Of a stretch of 46,631 bases of DNA, positions 42,842 through 46,631 are shown piece after piece. The notes below the pieces were generated by a model. It searched no databases. It worked only from the letters and a program-made list of their open reading frames with translations, and was not told where the DNA came from. The stretch spans positions 1 through 46,631 of the forward strand of contig VBWB01000030.1 in NCBI GenBank assembly GCA_006218045.1. The letters are read 5' to 3'. Every line of letters starts with the position of its first letter. Positions within the stretch are counted from its first letter, which is position 1. Position numbers and translations under genes: made by a program. This stretch comes from Stygiobacter sp. Lineage in GTDB: Bacteria; Pseudomonadota; Alphaproteobacteria; Rhodospirillales; Magnetospirillaceae.

Positions 42842-43321
42842 ATGCCCCACGATCATTATCACGACATCGAACCGGTCACCGAGGAAGAGAAGGCCAGTTG
42901 GCCGCCCTTCGACAAAGTGGTCAAACTGGAAAAGGCCTTCACCGACGCCCGCGGCGAAATCCAGCCGCTGGTCGACCGGCTGATGAAAAGCGCGGTGCTG
43001 ATCGAATCGGTCAAGGGCTCGTTGCGCGCCAACCATTATCACAAGACCGATTGGCATTATTGCTATGTCATCTCGGGCAGCATCGAATATTGGCACCGCC
43101 CCACCGGCAGCGACGCGCCGCCGACCCAGATGCTGATCAAGGCGGGCGAAATGGTGTTCACGCCGCCCATGGTCGATCACGGCATGGTCTTCCCCGAGGA
43201 CACCACCTTCCTCACCCTGTCGCGCAATTCCCGCGATCAGGCGGCGTATGAAGCCGACGTGGTGCGCATCGATCTGCTGGCCACCGAAGGCCTGACCTCG
43301 TGGAAGCCGGGCGACAAATGA
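42842..43321 (+). CDS. Cupin-domain protein
   Basis: A 159-residue single-domain cupin. Motif 1 is RANHYHKTDWHYCYVISGSIEYW (His-x-His and Glu), motif 2 is FTPPMVDHGMVF. Such proteins in nucleotide-sugar operons may be isomerases or epimerases of keto sugars, but this family is not assigned. The ATG has CGGAG seven bases upstream. Its stop overlaps the C-methyltransferase ATG by 4 bp. Confidence 0.75.
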   Translation: MPHDHYHDIEPVTEEEKASWPPFDKVVKLEKAFTDARGEIQPLVDRLMKSAVLIESVKGSLRANHYHKTDWHYCYVISGSIEYWHRPTGSDAPPTQMLIKAGEMVFTPPMVDHGMVFPEDTTFLTLSRNSRDQAAYEADVVRIDLLATEGLTSWKPGDK

Positions 43322-44562
43322 GCGATCACCACCATCGGCGGTCCACCTGCCGCCTGTGCGGCGGCACCCATCTGACCATGGTGCTGGGCCTGGCGCCGAC
43401 GCCGCCGGCCAACGCCTTCGTCCCCGCCGCCGAGCTGGACGAGCCGCAAGAGCGTTTCCCCCTGGATCTGTTCTTTTGCCACGATTGCGCCCATGTCCAG
43501 CTGCTGGACGTGGTCGATCCGCGGGTGTTGTTCGAGAATTACGTCTATGTCTCCGGCACCTCGCCGGTCTTCGTCCGCCATTTCCAGACCTATGCCGACG
43601 ATGTGATCGCCCGCTTCCGGGTGCCCGCCGGTTCCCTGGTGGTGGACGTGGGCTCCAACGACGGCACCTTGTTGTCGTGCTTCGCCCGGGCGGGGATGCG
43701 GGTGCAGGGCATCGATCCGGCCCGCGACATCGCCGCCGATGCCACGGCGCGCGGCATTCCCACCATCGCCGATTTCTTCACCCCGGCCCTGGCCGCCCAA
43801 ATCCGCGCGGACAAGGGTGCGGCCAAGGTGGTGACCGCCAACAACGTCTTCGCCCATGTGGATGATTTGACCGGCGTCGTCGATGGTATCCGCGCCGTGC
43901 TGGATGACGACGGGGTGTTCGTCTTCGAGGTGTCCTATCTGGTGGACGTGTTCGAGAAGACCCTGTTCGACACCATCTATCACGAACATCTGGCCTATCA
44001 CTCGGTGCAGCCGCTGATCCGCTTCCTCGCCGCCAACGGCATGGAGCTGATCGAGGCCCTGCGTGTCGACAGCCATGGCGGTTCCTTGCGCGGCGTCGCC
44101 CAATTGCAAGGCGGCCCGCATCCGCTGGGGCCGTCGGTGGCCGAGGCGGTGGCGCTGGAGCGCCGCCTGGGTCTGGACAAGGCGGAAACCTTCCTGGCGT
44201 TCGCCCGCGACATCGACGAGCGCAAGCGCCAGTTGGGCGATTTGCTGCGCGGCCTCAAGGCTGACGGCAAGCGCATCGCCGGTTTCGGCGCCCCGGCCAA
44301 GGCGACGACGCTGCTTTACCATTTCGATCTCGGCCCCGACATCATCGATTTCATCATCGATGACAGCCCGCTGAAGCAGGGCCTGTTCACGCCGGGCATG
44401 CATATCCCGGTTCTGCCCGGATCGGCCATCGCCGAGAAGAAACCCGATTATCTGGTCGTGCTGGCGTGGAATTTCGCCCAGCCGATCATGGAAAAGAATG
44501 CTGGCTTCCGTGAAGCCGGCGGCAAATTCATCGTTCCGCTCCCCCAGGTCCAGGTGGTGTAA
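43318..44562 (+). CDS. Sugar C-methyltransferase (TylC3-type)
   Basis: A 414-residue three-domain protein. A zinc-binding N-terminal domain (CRLCGG and FFCHDCAHVQ) leads into a SAM domain with VVDVGSNDGTLLSCF, then a C-terminal C-methyltransferase domain (GFGAPAKATTLLYHF, IDDSPLKQGLFTPG). The family methylates a carbon of NDP-keto-deoxysugars, giving branched-chain sugars. YHEHLAYHS holds the Tyr/His/Glu residues proposed as catalytic. ATG 43318 is used since it overlaps the cupin stop. Confidence 0.87.
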   Translation: MSDHHHRRSTCRLCGGTHLTMVLGLAPTPPANAFVPAAELDEPQERFPLDLFFCHDCAHVQLLDVVDPRVLFENYVYVSGTSPVFVRHFQTYADDVIARFRVPAGSLVVDVGSNDGTLLSCFARAGMRVQGIDPARDIAADATARGIPTIADFFTPALAAQIRADKGAAKVVTANNVFAHVDDLTGVVDGIRAVLDDDGVFVFEVSYLVDVFEKTLFDTIYHEHLAYHSVQPLIRFLAANGMELIEALRVDSHGGSLRGVAQLQGGPHPLGPSVAEAVALERRLGLDKAETFLAFARDIDERKRQLGDLLRGLKADGKRIAGFGAPAKATTLLYHFDLGPDIIDFIIDDSPLKQGLFTPGMHIPVLPGSAIAEKKPDYLVVLAWNFAQPIMEKNAGFREAGGKFIVPLPQVQVV

Positions 44563-44565
44563 GTC

Positions 44566-45627
44566 ATGACCGAATTTCTGCTGCAATCCGACATCGCCGA
44601 GATCTGCCAACGCCTGGGCAAGCCCGCCCACGATTTCGCCGGCAAGACCGTTCTGCTGACCGGTGGCCGTGGTTTTCTGGGCCGCTATTTCATGGAAATG
44701 TTCGCTCATCTGAACGAACACATCCTGGAAAAGCCGTGCCGGCTAATCGCCATGGACAATCTGATCACCGCCGGCAAGGAAGGATCGGAAATCCCCGAAT
44801 TCCCCCACGTCACCTTCATCCAGCACGATGTCATCGAGCCGGTGAAGCTGGACGAGAAGGTGGATTACGTCATCCACGCCGCCGGTATCGCCAGCCCGTT
44901 CTATTACCGCGCCTATCCGCTGGAAACCTTGGAAGTGGCGGTGCGCGGCACCCGCAACATGCTGGAACTGGCCACCGAGCATAACGCCCGCTTCGTCTTC
45001 TTCTCGTCGTCGGAAATCTACGGCGATCCCGACCCCAAGCATGTGCCGACGCCGGAAAGTTATCGTGGCCACGTGTCGTGCCAGGGTCCGCGCGCCTGCT
45101 ATGACGAATCCAAGCGGGTGGGGGAAACCCTGTGTCACATCTTCCATGAGAAGCACGGCACCAAGACCAACACCATCCGCCCGTTCAACGTCTTCGGCCC
45201 CGGCATGCAGGAAACCGATTACCGGGTGCTGCCCAATTTCGCCAACCGCATCAAGGCGGGCCGTCCGCTCAACGTCTATGGCTCGGGCAACCAGACCCGC
45301 ACCTTCTGCTACATCACCGACGCCATGGTCGGCTTTACCCTGGTGGTGCTGAAGGGCGTGCCGGGCGAGCCCTACAATATCGGCAATCCCAAGCCGGAAA
45401 TCTCCATGGTCGAGCTGGTCAAGAGCATCGAGAAGGCCCAGGGCAAGAAGGTCGAGTACAACGTCATCGAATACCCGGATTCCTATCCCGCCGATGAACC
45501 CAACCGCCGCTGCCCCGACATCAAGAAGGCGCGTCTGCAACTGGGTTTCGAACCCAATGTGGATCTGGCCGACGGCCTCAAGCGGTTCCTGAATTGGGCC
45601 GACAAGGTCTATACCGGTCAGGAATAA
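44566..45627 (+). CDS. UDP-xylose-synthase-like SDR
   Basis: A 353-residue extended SDR with an N-terminal extension of about 25 residues before TVLLTGGRGFLGRYF. The catalytic segment is GPRACYDESKRVGE (Tyr-x3-Lys) and RPFNVFGPGMQ is as in UDP-glucuronate decarboxylases. It might decarboxylate, epimerise or dehydrate an NDP-sugar. It has 3 bp to the preceding stop and 4 bp to the next ATG. The substrate is not decidable; a 4-keto product would suit the C-methyltransferase upstream. Confidence 0.8.
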   Translation: MTEFLLQSDIAEICQRLGKPAHDFAGKTVLLTGGRGFLGRYFMEMFAHLNEHILEKPCRLIAMDNLITAGKEGSEIPEFPHVTFIQHDVIEPVKLDEKVDYVIHAAGIASPFYYRAYPLETLEVAVRGTRNMLELATEHNARFVFFSSSEIYGDPDPKHVPTPESYRGHVSCQGPRACYDESKRVGETLCHIFHEKHGTKTNTIRPFNVFGPGMQETDYRVLPNFANRIKAGRPLNVYGSGNQTRTFCYITDAMVGFTLVVLKGVPGEPYNIGNPKPEISMVELVKSIEKAQGKKVEYNVIEYPDSYPADEPNRRCPDIKKARLQLGFEPNVDLADGLKRFLNWADKVYTGQE

Positions 45628-45631
45628 GCCG

Positions 45632-46555
45632 ATGACGCCCCCGGTGCGATTGGGCCTGATCGGTGCCGGCTACTGGGGGCGCATTTGTCTGCGCAATATG
45701 ATTGCCATGGCCCCGGCAGCCGTAGTGACGGCGGTTGCCAGCCGCAATGCGGAGACCGCTCGGATCGTGCCGGACGGCTGTCGGCTTTTCGCCGACTGGG
45801 CGGATTTGCTGGACAGCGGACTTTGCGATGCGGTGGTGATCAGCACCGTCGTCGAAACCCACGTGCCCATCGCCATGGCCGCCTTGCAGCGCGGGCTGGC
45901 GGTGTTCGTGGAAAAGCCGTTGTGTTTCGACCCGGTGGACGCCAGGGCCTTTCGCACCGTTGCCGTCGATGCCGGTTTGCCGGTGGTCATCGACCACATC
46001 CATCTGTTCAATCCGCCGTTCAGGCACTTGCTGGAATGGGCCGACCGGTTGGGGCCGATCACCTCCATTCAGTCGGCGGCGGGAAAGCCGGGCTTGCCGC
46101 ATCCGGATATCCCCGTGCTTTGGGATTGGGGCGCTCATGACGTCGCCATGTGTGTCCGCCTGTTGCGGCGCGCCCCCGATCATGTTGCCGCCCAAGTGCT
46201 GGCCCGGCCATCCATCGATGGGGGCGTGGGTGAGATCGTCGGGCTGAAGTTGAAATTCGGTGCAACCGATGTTTCCGTCACTTTGGGGTCGTTGCCGGTG
46301 CGCAAACGCGAGATGACGGTGATGTGCCGAGATGGCGTCCTGCTGTACGACGACGTGGCCGAGCACAAGCTGCGTCTGAACGGCGAGCCGTTGCCCCATG
46401 CGATGAAATCACCCTTGGCGCTGGCGCTGGAAGAATTCCGCCAGCAGGTTGCCGCCGGCGCTGGCCTTGATCGGGAGGCGCTCGACCTTGGCGTAACGGT
46501 GGTCGAGGTCCTGGCCCAGGCCCAGAAATCACTGATTGATACCATATCCCGCTGA
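45632..46555 (+). CDS. Gfo/Idh/MocA-family oxidoreductase
   Basis: A 307-residue NAD(P)-dependent oxidoreductase. The dinucleotide motif is LGLIGAGYWGRICLRNM and the cofactor/catalytic Lys is in VFVEKPLCFDP. WDWGAHDVAMC is the late His-containing motif. Members reduce or oxidise keto sugars. It probably ends the GT2 operon by reducing a keto group on the branched sugar. Confidence 0.85.
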   Translation: MTPPVRLGLIGAGYWGRICLRNMIAMAPAAVVTAVASRNAETARIVPDGCRLFADWADLLDSGLCDAVVISTVVETHVPIAMAALQRGLAVFVEKPLCFDPVDARAFRTVAVDAGLPVVIDHIHLFNPPFRHLLEWADRLGPITSIQSAAGKPGLPHPDIPVLWDWGAHDVAMCVRLLRRAPDHVAAQVLARPSIDGGVGEIVGLKLKFGATDVSVTLGSLPVRKREMTVMCRDGVLLYDDVAEHKLRLNGEPLPHAMKSPLALALEEFRQQVAAGAGLDREALDLGVTVVEVLAQAQKSLIDTISR

Positions 46556-46570
46556 TCGTAACCGATCAGC
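46551..46570 (+). terminator. Hairpin at the end of the GT2 operon
   Basis: GCTGATCG and CGATCAGC form an exact 8-bp stem with a 4-base loop, covering the stop codon of the last gene. It is followed by GGCGCCCTT, not by a proper T tract, so it is a weak terminator candidate. The remaining 61 bases of the window contain nothing recognisable. Confidence 0.35.
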
Positions 46571-46631
46571 GGCGCCCTTGTATGTTAGTCCCAGCGTTGG
46601 CAGTAAGCTTGCGCGAGGCTGGCGAAGAGTG

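Overview
The window looks like chromosomal DNA of a high-GC alphaproteobacterium, most likely a Magnetospirillum-type member of the Rhodospirillales. The guess rests on the protein style of the core genes (a thioredoxin-tetratricopeptide CnoX-like protein, a LON-substrate-binding protein, Trm112, DUF971, NadK, MoaA, HtpX, RsmB), strong C/G-ending codon use and dense surface-sugar gene clusters. It is a composite of a core block (about 21.5-33.3 kb) flanked by two glycan accessory regions. I see no CRISPR array and no rRNA gene.

Region 1 (1-14.8 kb, plus strand). A broken IS110-family transposase with a 36-bp perfect palindrome precedes a 13-gene sugar cluster. It opens with synthase, cytidylyltransferase and hydrolase genes in the order spsE-spsF-spsG (NeuB-like, CMP-transferase-like, PseG-like). 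Then come a B12-type radical SAM protein, a methyltransferase, a LegB-like 4,6-dehydratase, a sugar-1-phosphate nucleotidyltransferase, a GDP-fucose-synthase-like SDR, a WbqC-family protein, a large glycosyltransferase-like protein, a NodU-type carbamoyltransferase, a LmbE/PIG-L deacetylase and a second radical SAM protein. Together they look like a pathway for a nonulosonic-acid-type glycan with unusual decoration.

Region 2 (14.9-21.6 kb). An internally deleted IS3 remnant and a decayed IS66 remnant bracket an inverted five-gene operon: GT-C membrane protein, methyltransferase, GT-B glycosyltransferase, GtrA, methyltransferase. The GT-C gene carries a G10 tract and a T9 tract on its coding strand, a possible phase-variation switch. 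At the right edge lie an orphan gene fragment and a tRNA-Gly(GCC) gene that kept its promoter and terminator but lost its 5' acceptor strand and D-arm.

Region 3 (21.7-33.3 kb). Core genes run cnoX-like, LON-domain, trm112 and DUF971 on plus. On minus, nadK-abrB-wbuC-pseC-pseG form an overlapping string that puts two pseudaminic-acid genes behind NAD kinase. moaA and an htpX-rsmB-ligase operon follow. A repeated element of about 103 bp occurs twice at 23.3-24.2 kb.

Region 4 (33.3-46.6 kb). Two divergent glycan operons share a 163-bp gap. The minus operon holds an AsnB-type amidotransferase, two GT4 enzymes, a UDP-HexNAc dehydrogenase, a GT9 enzyme and two membrane-anchored SGNH proteins. The plus operon holds a GT2, a cupin, a sugar C-methyltransferase, a UXS-like SDR and a Gfo/Idh/MocA oxidoreductase. 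The likely products are O-antigen, capsule or flagellin glycans.
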